A DNA stretch of 64,000 nt from Sphingomonadales bacterium 39-57-19 (GTDB lineage: Bacteria > Pseudomonadota > Alphaproteobacteria > Sphingomonadales > Sphingomonadaceae), in contig NCJG01000006.1 of NCBI GenBank assembly GCA_002282385.1, positions 101,054 through 165,053 on the forward strand, given 5' to 3'. A program made the translations under genes and the position numbers. Below, one piece after another: positions 46,961-56,372 of the stretch; the first letter of the stretch is position 1; every line of letters begins with the position of its first letter. The notes under the pieces were generated by a model, which saw only the letters and a program-made list of their open reading frames with translations, was not told the DNA's origin and ran no database searches.

Positions 46961-48037
46961 CTAGAAATCAAGGGCAATCTCGGCATGGTCTATTGCCATC
47001 AAAGCCGACCGCTCTGCCATAGCCAGAAACATTGCGTCGCCCCGGTCGGTCTGTTCCACGACCATCGACGCCGTTACACCCATGAGCATTCCCGAAAAAG
47101 ACGCAAGCCGATAGGCGTCCCACTGGTGGGCAAGGTCTGCGAAGGGCACGTTATGCCGATCTAATTGCGTTCTATACCGCGCCAAAAGACCGTGCTCTTC
47201 TGCTTTACGGGTAGCCGGGTCCATCGATGTACCGAGGTAATAGGCTATGTCGCTTGCACCTTCGCCGACGCCAACCGTCTGCCAGTCAACGATGACGATA
47301 GGCTTGTCCTCGTCGTCGGCGCAGTACAACATATTATCTGGACGAAAATCATTGTGCGTTAGACAGCGTGGACCGGAACGTGAGTCTAACCATCGTTTGA
47401 TGTTGCCCAAATAACGCTCACCGACCATTTTCATCTCTTGGGTGATCCGATCGCGATATCGGTCACAAAATGCAGGCCAAAGCATCGTATAAATCGCGTC
47501 GCTGTCTATCTGGGGCGGAACAGCTTTAGTCCCGCTGAGCCAGTCAAGCGTGTCGAGCGATGGATCTCCCCACCAAGCCGCGTGAATGCCAGCCGCGGCA
47601 TCCATTGCCAGTTCGGATTCTGCCCGTGTTGGAACCAACAATTGATTGCCCGGTGCATGTGATGGAAGATCGTGCATCAGCAACGCAAAATCGTGGCTGT
47701 CGTCATCAAATGCGATAAAGAGATGATGGGGTATCGCCATCGGTTTCTTACCCGCAAAAAGCGCATAAAAACGGCTTTCACGCATATAGGTCATATAGGA
47801 TCTACCGGCAGCTTTGCTGACTGGATCATTGGATGGCAATTTTGCCACGAGCGTCGGAGGCGCGCCGTTCGCAGGGCCATCATATGTCAGTTTGAGGCGG
47901 TACGTCGCGCCGACCTGTCCGGTACCTATCGCGTGCGATTCAACCGACATGACCTTTGCATCATAGCCATTATTATGTAGCTGCGCCGTCAACCAAGCGG
48001 GGGTCATATCGGCCAGACTGGGGATTGCATCAATCAT
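46961..48037 (-). CDS. APH-like phosphotransferase-family protein
   Basis: Protein-kinase-like fold of 358 aa. Catalytic loop LTHNDFRPDNML and metal-binding IVIVDWQTVG match APH/EcKinase-like proteins; the N-terminal lobe has a nucleotide Lys candidate in TLVAKLP. Substrate unknown. Its start overlaps the end of the neighbouring DUF7064/7065-like gene by 8 bp, a pairing that suggests a joint function in modifying a small hydrophobic compound. Confidence 0.82.
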   Translation of the reverse strand: MIDAIPSLADMTPAWLTAQLHNNGYDAKVMSVESHAIGTGQVGATYRLKLTYDGPANGAPPTLVAKLPSNDPVSKAAGRSYMTYMRESRFYALFAGKKPMAIPHHLFIAFDDDSHDFALLMHDLPSHAPGNQLLVPTRAESELAMDAAAGIHAAWWGDPSLDTLDWLSGTKAVPPQIDSDAIYTMLWPAFCDRYRDRITQEMKMVGERYLGNIKRWLDSRSGPRCLTHNDFRPDNMLYCADDEDKPIVIVDWQTVGVGEGASDIAYYLGTSMDPATRKAEEHGLLARYRTQLDRHNVPFADLAHQWDAYRLASFSGMLMGVTASMVVEQTDRGDAMFLAMAERSALMAIDHAEIALDF

Positions 48038-49124
48038 TGAAAATGCTCTTCAGACCCAGCGGTTCATAAGCGCCAAGGATCAACTGTTCCAGAATGCCTG
48101 TACCTGTCTGGCTCTCACTGCCGAGCGTCATGGTAACGCGAGAGACGGCTTGTATGTGGAGATGATCAGCGCGGCCGGCCTCAACGGCCGTCAGGTCAAG
48201 ATCTTCGCGCTCGACAGTTAATACACCCTTCCACCCACCATGTGGCCATTCCGGGTGGCCATAGCCGATGCCGCGCATGAGAAAAGCTGTTCCCGGTTCA
48301 AAGACGGCCGTGACATTTCGCCCATCTGCGAATTCTGCTTTCAGGACGGCCTGTTCCGCGTGACGCCAGCCGGGCTTTAGCGTGACCGCCATTTCGCACG
48401 CGTCGCTTTCCAACATTTCATGCGCAGCTGCGCCGTCCGGGCACCATACTGCCCGGATATTCCAGTGTCGGCCCTGCGCATCATCATTCACATGAAAATA
48501 GAGTGCACCATCGTGAAAATTCACGGGGCTCCACAGCCAGTAGAATTGGGGGATAGTTTGCGGGACGGTGGGCTGCGGGTCGCTGGCGCCAATGGGGCGT
48601 ATCCCCCAACTGCGATCACGCGTACCAACAGCGCCGCCTACATCCCGCCGAATGCCATCTACTTCAATCCAGCCCTGCCAATGCCCGTTTTGCGTCATGC
48701 GGGTATAATCCATAAAGGTCCGCGGCCCGATCCTTCGGGTGAAGCGCGGCTCTTCAACGGGGAATGCGCGGCCAACAAAGGTCAGATTGGCGGATATTCC
48801 TTCATGGTTGTCGACGACAACGCGCAGTGACTTAAGTGGTTCGAGTATCTCAATGGTGATCGGCCCGACGGTGAGATCCATCCGTTCCATATCCAATAAG
48901 CGGGAGGCATGAACGCAATATTGGACGTCGCCCCGGATGCAGGAAAAATGCGCATCGGCAACGTTCAGGTGCGGATAAACGCCAAAGGCAATCGCGAAAA
49001 AATCGCTGCCATCTGCCTGATAGCCGTTAAAGAAATACCGGTCGTAAAAGTTCCGATCTGTCCCGGAATATGCGATGGGCTCAGCGGTCTGGTGGATTGG
49101 ATATTCGTCGCCTTTGGTTAGCAT
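48030..49124 (-). CDS. Conserved protein of unknown function (DUF7064/DUF7065-like)
   Basis: 364 aa, predicted all-beta with many Trp, Gly and Asp residues (HWQGWIEVDG, RDRSWGIRPIG, WLWSPVNFHDGALYFHV). The pattern resembles lipocalin-like carotenoid hydratases (CrtC/AttH) and the DUF7064/7065 pair; I make this link from memory. No signal peptide. Translationally coupled to the APH-like gene. Function unknown. Confidence 0.7.
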   Translation of the reverse strand: MLTKGDEYPIHQTAEPIAYSGTDRNFYDRYFFNGYQADGSDFFAIAFGVYPHLNVADAHFSCIRGDVQYCVHASRLLDMERMDLTVGPITIEILEPLKSLRVVVDNHEGISANLTFVGRAFPVEEPRFTRRIGPRTFMDYTRMTQNGHWQGWIEVDGIRRDVGGAVGTRDRSWGIRPIGASDPQPTVPQTIPQFYWLWSPVNFHDGALYFHVNDDAQGRHWNIRAVWCPDGAAAHEMLESDACEMAVTLKPGWRHAEQAVLKAEFADGRNVTAVFEPGTAFLMRGIGYGHPEWPHGGWKGVLTVEREDLDLTAVEAGRADHLHIQAVSRVTMTLGSESQTGTGILEQLILGAYEPLGLKSIFND

Positions 49125-49512
49125 CAGCCTGCATCCTCCCTATACTCTTTTAGCGTTTCTGGGCCGGACGTCGTTTTCCAGAATGCTGCGATTCAGGTGT
49201 GCACCGCTCTCAGGCGGGAATTGTGCGTTCAAATACAACCTGATTCCCGTACCCCGATCGGTGTCGTGATGCCCCTCCTTTTTGATTTTCTATCATGGGC
49301 CCTATGACTAGGCAAACCATTGGAGTTATATGCCCCGTCAAATGCAGCTGCCAAATTCATTTATAACTTTTTAGAGAATGTCGGAAATCCTGTTGTGTGG
49401 TGCAGTCTGGTTCGGCCCGGAGTGTCCTGAGGACATCATTGCGACGTTCGGAACGCTCATTCCTCAGTTCGGATTTGCTATGTGATCTTCTTTGCGTCCG
49501 GCGAAGTGATCG
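49125..49512. other. Non-coding stretch before the terminase remnant
   Basis: 388 bp without a supported gene. It must hold the promoter for the minus-strand DUF gene. I see no repeats, tRNA or attachment site, and no recognisable N-terminal part of the terminase. Confidence 0.5.
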
Positions 49513-49998
49513 TGGGATACAGCCTCAAAGGCGGACGAACAGCCTGACTTTAGCGTATGCACAACATGGGGCGTGGTAGGGGGTGACCCTTATCTTCTCG
49601 ATGTCGATCGGGCCCGGCGAGATTTTCCATCGCTAAAGCGGCGTATTGTGGAACTGGCGATCCAATGGAACGCCCGCAATATCATCATTGAAGATAAAGG
49701 GTCAGGCACATCGCTGATCCAGCAGCTGCGCTCCGAGCATCACGGCACCCCCTATTCAACCGCGTTCCTGCCAAGGGATGACAAGATCACGCGGCTCCAT
49801 GCGCAATCCGCCCGCATCGAAGCTGGCCATGTTTGGTTACCAGAGCGGGCGCCTTCGCTTGAGGATCTTCGGGCCGAGATCGCGAGCTTTCCGCATGGCC
49901 GTCATGATGACCAGGTCGACTCTATCAGTCAGTTTCTAAGCTGGCATTTTTCTGGGATGAGTAAGGGGGTTCAGCTGGTCCAGTTAGTGGGGGTATAA
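49513..49998 (+). pseudogene. Phage terminase large subunit, C-terminal nuclease remnant
   Basis: Reading from 49513 the frame gives WDTASKADEQPDFSVCTTWG and then continues to DPYLLDVDRARRDFPSLKRR, IIIEDKGSGTSLIQQLR and FPHGRHDDQVDSISQFL: the RNase H-like nuclease domain of large terminases with its acidic residues. Directly upstream, the frame hits a TGA at 49507-49509. The sequence there reads GTGATCGTGGGAT, as if about 4 bases of a typical VIQSWDTA coding stretch were lost. The ATPase half is missing. No other phage genes flank it, so it is a relic. Confidence 0.8.
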
Positions 49999-50339
49999 CA
50001 ACAGCAACCCTGTGCAGCCAACATGACAAACTTTTTGTGGACCGTAACGGCAGATTTGCGCCCAAATGAAGCCATTATAAGCGGCACATAGCTTCCTTAT
50101 AAACGGACCTTGCATCTGCACGGTCGCTCTGACTCACTTTTCGATGATCTGGACGGTCCGCTTTCAAGGCCATAAAATCAGTTATTAGCCATTCGTTCTG
50201 ATGGAATGGCCATGCTTGGATGGCAAAAACATCAGCCCGTTACATGATGCGGGCGAATCCTGCTGCGCCGCTGTCCAGTTTTGGCTGCGCGGCACCATGA
50301 TGAAGCTTGATTTCCCCTACCGTTCCTGCCATCAAATTA
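49999..50339. other. Non-coding region with a repeat trace
   Basis: 341 bp between the terminase relic and the glucan locus. It contains TTTGCGCCCAAATG at 50055-50068, identical to 14 bases (reverse strand) of the palindromic element at 63.57 kb. No gene is supported. Confidence 0.5.
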
Positions 50340-50353
50340 TGATAACGTTCACA
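50340..50353 (+). promoter_or_regulatory. Candidate LacI-type operator upstream of the GH3 gene
   Basis: TGATAACGTTCACA, an imperfect palindrome centred on AACGTT with the half-site TGTGAAC on the reverse strand. The last eight bases (CGTTCACA) recur in two sites of the TonB receptor/halogenase gap. It lies 23 bp before the GH3 start, so binding would block transcription or translation start. Confidence 0.6.
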
Positions 50354-50375
50354 ACGAAGTTTTGGAGTGGGTTTG

Positions 50376-52814
50376 ATGCGGTTAAGGGGATCGATGGCAC
50401 TGATGGCCTTCGTATCGGCGGGATGTGTTTCGGCGGCAACGCACCCACTGACTGCGACGCCGGCGGCGCCTTCTGCTGCGACGACTGCAAATGTTGCCAA
50501 CTGGCCGGCCGCCCAAAGTCCCGCGGTGATTACCGATAAAAAAACCGAAGACGCGATAACGGCGTTGATTTCAAAAATGACGTTGGAGCAGAAGGTCGGT
50601 CAAATAATTCAGGCTGACATCAGCGCAATCACGCCAGAGGATCTCAAGACATATCCGCTTGGCTCCATCCTTGCGGGCGGTAATTCCGGACCTTATGGCG
50701 ACGAACGCGCTGACGCTGCAAAATGGGCGCAATTGGTGACCGCATTTCGCGATGCATCACGCACATCAGGCGCTGGTGTACCTATCTTGTTTGGCGTCGA
50801 TGCGGTGCATGGGCATTCAAACCTGCCGCAGGCAACCATCTTTCCCCATAATATCGGACTGGGCGCGGCCCGCGATGTGGGCTTAATCCAACGCATTGGC
50901 AAAGCCACGGCGGCAGAGATTTCAGGCAGCGGGATTGAATGGACCTTTGCGCCAACGCTCGCCGTACCGCAGGATTTGCGCTGGGGCAGAACCTATGAAG
51001 GCTATTCCTCCGACCCTGCATTGATTGCGGCCTATGCCGGTGCGATGACCATAGGCTTGCAAGGCAATCTTGCGGCCGGTGCGCCGTTGGACGCCACGCA
51101 TGTTGCCGCAACTGCCAAACATTTCCTTGCGGACGGTGGCACCATGGACGGCCGCGACCAAGGCGATGCCCAGATCAGCGAAGCCGAACTGGTCGCAAAA
51201 CATGCGCAGGGTTACCCCGCATCTATCAACGCCGGCGCACTGACTGTTATGGCGAGCTTCTCAAGCTGGAACGGGGTGAAGCATCATGGCAATGCCTCTT
51301 TGCTGACCGATGTGTTGAAAAACCGGATGGGCTTTGCCGGGCTGGTTGTTGGCGATTGGAATGGTCATGGCCAAGTTGCGGGCTGTTCTGCGACCGACTG
51401 CGCTGCCGCCATTAATGCCGGGCTTGACCTGTTCATGGCGCCTGACAGTTGGAAGGGATTGTTCGCGTCAACGTTGGCAGCGGCGCGGGATGGCCGGATC
51501 TCCGCCGCCCGGTTGGACGATGCGGTACGGCGAATCGTGCGCGTGAAATACAAACTTGGCCTCATGGGCGATGCGCCGACTGTGCGGGGGCAAACATCTT
51601 TGGTTGGTAAGCAAGAGCATCTCGATCTTGCGCGTGAGGCGGTGTCAAAATCACTGGTGCTGCTCAAGAATGATGACGGCGTTCTGCCCATTCGCAATGG
51701 CAGCAATGTCCTGATCGCCGGTTCCGGCGCGGACAATATGGCGATGCAGGCCGGCGGCTGGACGATTAGCTGGCAAGGCACGGACACCACGGCCGCCGAT
51801 TTCACCAATGGCCAGACGATTGGCCGTGCGATTTCGGAAGCGGTTAAAACAGGCGGCGGCACGGCCAATATTTCGGCATCGGGCATGTATGAAAACAAGC
51901 CCGATGTGGCGATCATCGTCCTGGGCGAAAAGCCATATGCCGAGTTTGAAGGCGATGTGCCAAACCTCGCATTCCGGCCCCAGCCTGCCGAAGAGGAGAT
52001 GATCGCGCGATTGAAGGCGCAGAATATTCCTGTTGTGGTCTTGTTCCTATCTGGACGGCCCATGTTTACCGGCAAGCTTATCAACCAAGCCGACGCTTTT
52101 GTGGCTGCATGGTTGCCGGGCACGCAAGGCCGGGGTGTCGCCGATGTGTTGGTCGCTGGCGCAAACGGAAAGCCGATGCGCGACTTCACTGGGCGCTTGT
52201 CTTTCAGTTGGCCAGCGGACGCCCGGTCACCGGTTGATGCGCCGCTTTTCGCGCTCGGCTATGGCCTCAATTACACGCAATCGAACAAGCTTGCTCCGGT
52301 TAACGAAGACCCGCGCGTCGATTTGTCATCGCTGACCATCGCCACGCAATATTTCGTCCGTGGCAAGGTGCCCGCACCTTGGAATTTGCAGATGGATGGT
52401 TCGATTAGCGCGCGGGCTGTTGATATGTCCGCACAGGAAGATGCCCGCCAGTTCACTTGGAACGCCGATGGCGCTTTCGTTGTCAACGGGCCTGCTGTCG
52501 ATTTGAGCAAGCCGTTGAAGGAAGACTGGTCGCTGCTTATCGACTGGCGCATAGATCAGCCCGCGACCGGGCCAGTCATGCTGTCCTTTGGTGGCGCTGC
52601 GCTTGATCTAAAAACCACGATGCGCGCATTGCCAACGGGAACGCCCACACAAACCCGCATTCCGCTGCGTTGCTTTGCCGCGGCTGGCGCGAAGTTGGAC
52701 GCGGTCGGTTCCCCGATAGGTATGCAGGCGGCGAAAGGCCTTGTTGCGACAATTCGCAACGTTCATATCGAAACGACAAAAAAAGGCGCGTCCTGCCCCG
52801 GCAAAGCGCGCTAA
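50376..52814 (+). CDS. Glycoside hydrolase family 3 beta-glucosidase, lipoprotein
   Basis: 812 aa from ATG 50376. A lipoprotein signal with lipobox SAGC anchors it to a membrane. The GH3 (alpha/beta)8 domain includes LFGVDAVHGHSN, KHFLADG and the nucleophile Asp327 in VVGDWNGHGQ; the alpha/beta sandwich domain follows (LVLLKNDDGVLP), and a C-terminal beta-sandwich ends the protein, as in ExoP-type 1,3/1,4-beta-glucosidases. It releases glucose from oligosaccharides for the permease encoded 18 bp downstream. Confidence 0.92.
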   Translation: MRLRGSMALMAFVSAGCVSAATHPLTATPAAPSAATTANVANWPAAQSPAVITDKKTEDAITALISKMTLEQKVGQIIQADISAITPEDLKTYPLGSILAGGNSGPYGDERADAAKWAQLVTAFRDASRTSGAGVPILFGVDAVHGHSNLPQATIFPHNIGLGAARDVGLIQRIGKATAAEISGSGIEWTFAPTLAVPQDLRWGRTYEGYSSDPALIAAYAGAMTIGLQGNLAAGAPLDATHVAATAKHFLADGGTMDGRDQGDAQISEAELVAKHAQGYPASINAGALTVMASFSSWNGVKHHGNASLLTDVLKNRMGFAGLVVGDWNGHGQVAGCSATDCAAAINAGLDLFMAPDSWKGLFASTLAAARDGRISAARLDDAVRRIVRVKYKLGLMGDAPTVRGQTSLVGKQEHLDLAREAVSKSLVLLKNDDGVLPIRNGSNVLIAGSGADNMAMQAGGWTISWQGTDTTAADFTNGQTIGRAISEAVKTGGGTANISASGMYENKPDVAIIVLGEKPYAEFEGDVPNLAFRPQPAEEEMIARLKAQNIPVVVLFLSGRPMFTGKLINQADAFVAAWLPGTQGRGVADVLVAGANGKPMRDFTGRLSFSWPADARSPVDAPLFALGYGLNYTQSNKLAPVNEDPRVDLSSLTIATQYFVRGKVPAPWNLQMDGSISARAVDMSAQEDARQFTWNADGAFVVNGPAVDLSKPLKEDWSLLIDWRIDQPATGPVMLSFGGAALDLKTTMRALPTGTPTQTRIPLRCFAAAGAKLDAVGSPIGMQAAKGLVATIRNVHIETTKKGASCPGKAR

Positions 52815-52832
52815 AACCAAGGGAGAGAGAAG

Positions 52833-54110
52833 ATGGCATTGGCACCCGGCGCATCTGCGTCAGCAGATAATGGCGATACCCATATCGACGCACCGCAATT
52901 GCAATTGTTCGTGATGGGGCTGTTCTTCATCTTCGGCGGCATCACCAGCCTCAACGATGTCATCATCCCGAAGCTAAAAGAGCTGTTTACGCTCAATTAC
53001 ACGCAAGCGATGCTTGTGCAGTTCTGTTTCTTTGCCGCTTATGCCGTCATCGGCATTCCTGGCGCGCGGCTCGTGAAGAAAATCGGCTATATGCGCGGCG
53101 CGGTTGCCGGCCTTTTGACGATGATGGCGGGCTGTCTGTTGTTCATTCCAGCGAGCCAGACCGCGACCTATGGCGTATTCCTGCTGGCATTGTTTGTTTT
53201 GGCAAGCGGTGTGGTCATTGTCCAAGTGGTTTCCAACCCCTTGATCTCCATGCTTGGCAAGCCTGCCACGGCGCATAGCCGCCTGACCTTTGCTCAGGCG
53301 TTCAATTCGCTTGGCACCACGGTTTTCCCGATCGTTGGTTCTATCCTTATTCTCGGTAGCCTCGCGACGGTAACCGCTGACCAACTATCCGGTGTGGAGC
53401 TCGACGCGTATCGCACTGCAGAGAGCCAAGCCATTGTGAACGGCTATTTGGGTATTGCGGTGGCACTGGCGATTGTTGCTGCAGTGGTATGGCTGTTTCG
53501 CGATGCGCTGAAGGGCGAAAAGCATGAAGCGAGCGAGGGCTTGGCTGGCCTCGACTTGTTGAAGCGGCCTCGTTTCGGTTTCGGTGCTTTGTGCATTTTC
53601 CTATATGTCGGCGCCGAAGTTGCGATTGGTTCGCTCATCGTCAATTATTTGATGCAAGATCATGTGATGGCTTTGGCCGAGCAGGATGCTGGAAAGCTTA
53701 TTGGCCTATATTGGGGTGGTGCAATGGTGGGCCGGTTTATCGGCTCTGCGGTGCTGCGTGTGCTTAGCCCGGGCAAGGTGCTGGCGTCTGTATCGGTGGC
53801 CGCAATTGCACTGCTGATCTTTTCCACACAAAGCACGGGCGAAGTTGCTGGCTATGCGTTGCTGGCCGTGGGCCTGACCAATGCGATCATGTTCCCGACG
53901 ATCTTCACGCTGGCCTGTGAAAAGCTCGGGTCACGTGCTGCCGACGGTTCGGGCATCATCAACGTCGCCATCGTCGGCGGCGCTGTTGTTCCGCTGCTCA
54001 CGGGCATCATCGCTGACGTGACCGGAAGCCTGGCGATAGCGTTCACGCTACCGATGCTTTGCTATGCGATCATCGCGGCATTCGGTATCTACGCGCGCAA
54101 GCCTGCCTAA
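52833..54110 (+). CDS. FucP-type MFS sugar permease
   Basis: Twelve-helix sugar:H+ symporter of 425 aa, FucP/GluP branch (FIFGGITSLNDVIIPKLKELF in helix 1, NPLISMLG, QAFNSLGTTVFPI). Likely imports glucose or galactose released by the GH3 enzyme. A strong ribosome site (AGGGAGAGAGAAG) precedes ATG 52833. Ends with a 4-bp convergent overlap with the second permease gene. Confidence 0.9.
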   Translation: MALAPGASASADNGDTHIDAPQLQLFVMGLFFIFGGITSLNDVIIPKLKELFTLNYTQAMLVQFCFFAAYAVIGIPGARLVKKIGYMRGAVAGLLTMMAGCLLFIPASQTATYGVFLLALFVLASGVVIVQVVSNPLISMLGKPATAHSRLTFAQAFNSLGTTVFPIVGSILILGSLATVTADQLSGVELDAYRTAESQAIVNGYLGIAVALAIVAAVVWLFRDALKGEKHEASEGLAGLDLLKRPRFGFGALCIFLYVGAEVAIGSLIVNYLMQDHVMALAEQDAGKLIGLYWGGAMVGRFIGSAVLRVLSPGKVLASVSVAAIALLIFSTQSTGEVAGYALLAVGLTNAIMFPTIFTLACEKLGSRAADGSGIINVAIVGGAVVPLLTGIIADVTGSLAIAFTLPMLCYAIIAAFGIYARKPA

Positions 54111-55321
54111 TCGCGGGCATGCTGGCGCGGCATTGTTGCCAATAACAGGCATGCGATGAGCGCCAGCCCCGCGAGCAACAGAAACAGGCTGCCAAAGCCA
54201 TAAGTGGGCACCAAAGCCAGGGTCAGCCATGGCATGATGAGCGATGGTACGGTGTTCGTCAGGTTGAAAATGCCCAAATCCCGTCCACGCGTTTGTGGAC
54301 GGGGGAGCACCCTCAACGTCTGGCTTGAGTGCAACGCCAGAAAAAGGCTGCTCGCCAAGCCAAAGACCACATAGCCGGCGATGGCGACCGGTAAAGATGA
54401 CGAAACCGACATGATGATCAGTCCGGCCGCTGCTGCCGCTGCCCCACATATGAGCGGCAGAATTGGGCGGTTTGCACGGTCAGACCAGCGGCCGACAGCT
54501 AATGCTAAAAACACAGCCGCACCCAGAACAAGCGCAAAGATATTCGCCGCATTATTTTCGCCGAAATCCGGATCGACGCTGCGGAACCATAAAAGCAGAA
54601 ACGCAAATAATGACGCTTCCGCAATTTGGATCAATAAGCGCGCAATCCACATTTTAACGGCAGCGTTCCGTGTTACGGCGCTCTGTTCCCCATCGGTTGT
54701 TTGATCGGTCGGCGCGGTGTTCAGCCCCGGCATCGACACCGGTCTGCCAAAAATCAGCACCGGACTGACCATGGCTATCACCAACATCGCGATAATGATT
54801 TCACGGTGCTCCGATGGAACAGCATCGTTGATCGTTACAAACGCGCCTGAAAGCGCGCCCATACCGGGCGCGAGTGCCAATAGACCGCCAAGGAAGCCCT
54901 TTTGAGAATCGGGAATGGTGTCACCGGCCCACGCGCTTAAGGGCGCGAGCATCATGTTCAGGCCGATTTGCCAGAGCATGATGATGGCGATCATCGCCGC
55001 CGGGCTCTTGGCGTAAGCTGTGGCGAGGAGCAAAGCCGTTGATACGGCTAACCCGGCGCATATCCACGGGCGGCGTTTGCCGGTTTTGTCACTGGCCCAT
55101 CCAAAACCGATATTGGCCACGCTTGCAGCGATAGCACCCAGAAAGGCCGCTATCGCTAACATGCCAAGGGCGTCATTGCCGGAGATGTCTGTCGCGCGCA
55201 GCGGCAGCAATATCGTCAGAAACGGCATATAGGCGACGGCACCGCCAGATACGGCGAGCGCGTACAAATACATGAACGTTGCCGACTGCCGGCTGCTGTC
55301 CGCAGATTTAGGCGCGACCAT
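54107..55321 (-). CDS. MFS transporter (sugar/oligosaccharide permease candidate)
   Basis: About 404 aa with twelve hydrophobic segments and the loop 2-3 motif GWASDKTGKRRPW. ATG 55321 (MVAPKSADSS) is chosen; it overlaps the LacI gene end by 14 bp, and the longer frame upstream lies inside lacI. Similar to glycoside/GPH-like MFS carriers found next to glucan genes; substrate not determined. Confidence 0.83.
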   Translation of the reverse strand: MVAPKSADSSRQSATFMYLYALAVSGGAVAYMPFLTILLPLRATDISGNDALGMLAIAAFLGAIAASVANIGFGWASDKTGKRRPWICAGLAVSTALLLATAYAKSPAAMIAIIMLWQIGLNMMLAPLSAWAGDTIPDSQKGFLGGLLALAPGMGALSGAFVTINDAVPSEHREIIIAMLVIAMVSPVLIFGRPVSMPGLNTAPTDQTTDGEQSAVTRNAAVKMWIARLLIQIAEASLFAFLLLWFRSVDPDFGENNAANIFALVLGAAVFLALAVGRWSDRANRPILPLICGAAAAAAGLIIMSVSSSLPVAIAGYVVFGLASSLFLALHSSQTLRVLPRPQTRGRDLGIFNLTNTVPSLIMPWLTLALVPTYGFGSLFLLLAGLALIACLLLATMPRQHARD

Positions 55322-56369
55322 GTGCAGACGGCGGTGCGGTGCTGCTTCGCTCAATAAGGCTGCCTTCAATAACAACCGGTTGATGCGGCACAAGCGCGTC
55401 ACCATTGGTAATCAATAGCTCCACCGCCTTCGAAAAGGTTGCGGCAATGGGCTGATCAACCGCAGTGAGTTCGGGCACTGTAAAACGCACAACGGGCGTA
55501 TTGTCGAAACTGATAAGAGATAGATCGCCCGGAATGTGCAAACCACGCGCCTTGGCCGCATCCAAAGCGGCAAGCGTCATTTGGTCATTGCTGCCGATGA
55601 TCGCCGTGGGCGGGTCTTGCAAGTCGAGCAGCGCGTTTGCCGCCAGCACTCCGCTGTCATATCCAAAATCGCCTCTGACGCATAAGGCATCGCAGGAAAG
55701 GCCGGTGCTGGTCATCGCCTCGCGCCACCCGTCGATACGCCAGTTGGACAGGTCATATTCCTTGGGGCCAGCAATGAAACCGATCCTGCCATGGCCAAGC
55801 GCGATGAGATGTTCGGTTGCGCGTCGGGCCGAGCCCTCATCATCCATCGTCATCGCTATTCCCGGACCAGATGTGACCGATCCGATGCGGGCGAAGGGGA
55901 TTTTGCGCTTGGCAAGAAATCCGGTGATGAGCGGGTTTTCAGAGTGGGGTGGCGTCAGGATGACGCCGTCTGGCTGCAGCGCGGCAATGGCGGCACCCAA
56001 TTCGCGCTCGACATGATCATTGTGGGTATCGACCAGTTCAAAGATCATCCGGTATCCATGTTCGGCACATTTCAGCATGCCGCCCAAAAGCATTTGGTCT
56101 ACCCAGTCCGACCCTTGGCGGTTCCGCCAATCGGCAATTGTGCGTTCCCGGTCGTTGATGGCAAGGATCAAGTACGAACGTGATCCGCTCATCCGTTGCG
56201 CCGCGATGGACGGGACATAGCCAAGCTTATCAATAGACGCCTGCACCCGCTCCTGCATGGCAGGCCGGACGTTAGGCTCATTATTGATGACGCGGCTTAC
56301 CGTTTGCAGGGAAACCCCTGCATCGGCTGCGACATGTTTAATAGTGACGGCCTGGCGGCGTCTCGCCAT
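55308..56369 (-). CDS. LacI-family transcriptional regulator
   Basis: 353 aa. N-terminal helix-turn-helix with hinge (VTIKHVAADAGVSLQTVSRVINN, RPAMQERVQASIDKLGYVPS) and a periplasmic-binding-protein-like ligand domain (residues 62-345). It sits between the GH16 and MFS genes and is the obvious candidate to read the three TGTGAAC-type operator sites of this locus. A sugar inducer such as a beta-gluco-oligosaccharide or glucose is likely. Confidence 0.92.
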   Translation of the reverse strand: MARRRQAVTIKHVAADAGVSLQTVSRVINNEPNVRPAMQERVQASIDKLGYVPSIAAQRMSGSRSYLILAINDRERTIADWRNRQGSDWVDQMLLGGMLKCAEHGYRMIFELVDTHNDHVERELGAAIAALQPDGVILTPPHSENPLITGFLAKRKIPFARIGSVTSGPGIAMTMDDEGSARRATEHLIALGHGRIGFIAGPKEYDLSNWRIDGWREAMTSTGLSCDALCVRGDFGYDSGVLAANALLDLQDPPTAIIGSNDQMTLAALDAAKARGLHIPGDLSLISFDNTPVVRFTVPELTAVDQPIAATFSKAVELLITNGDALVPHQPVVIEGSLIERSSTAPPSAHGRA

Positions 56370-56372
56370 AAC

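Noticed and set aside
49125..50339. Prophage
   Set aside because: Only a single broken terminase domain is recognisable; no capsid, portal, integrase or attachment repeats.
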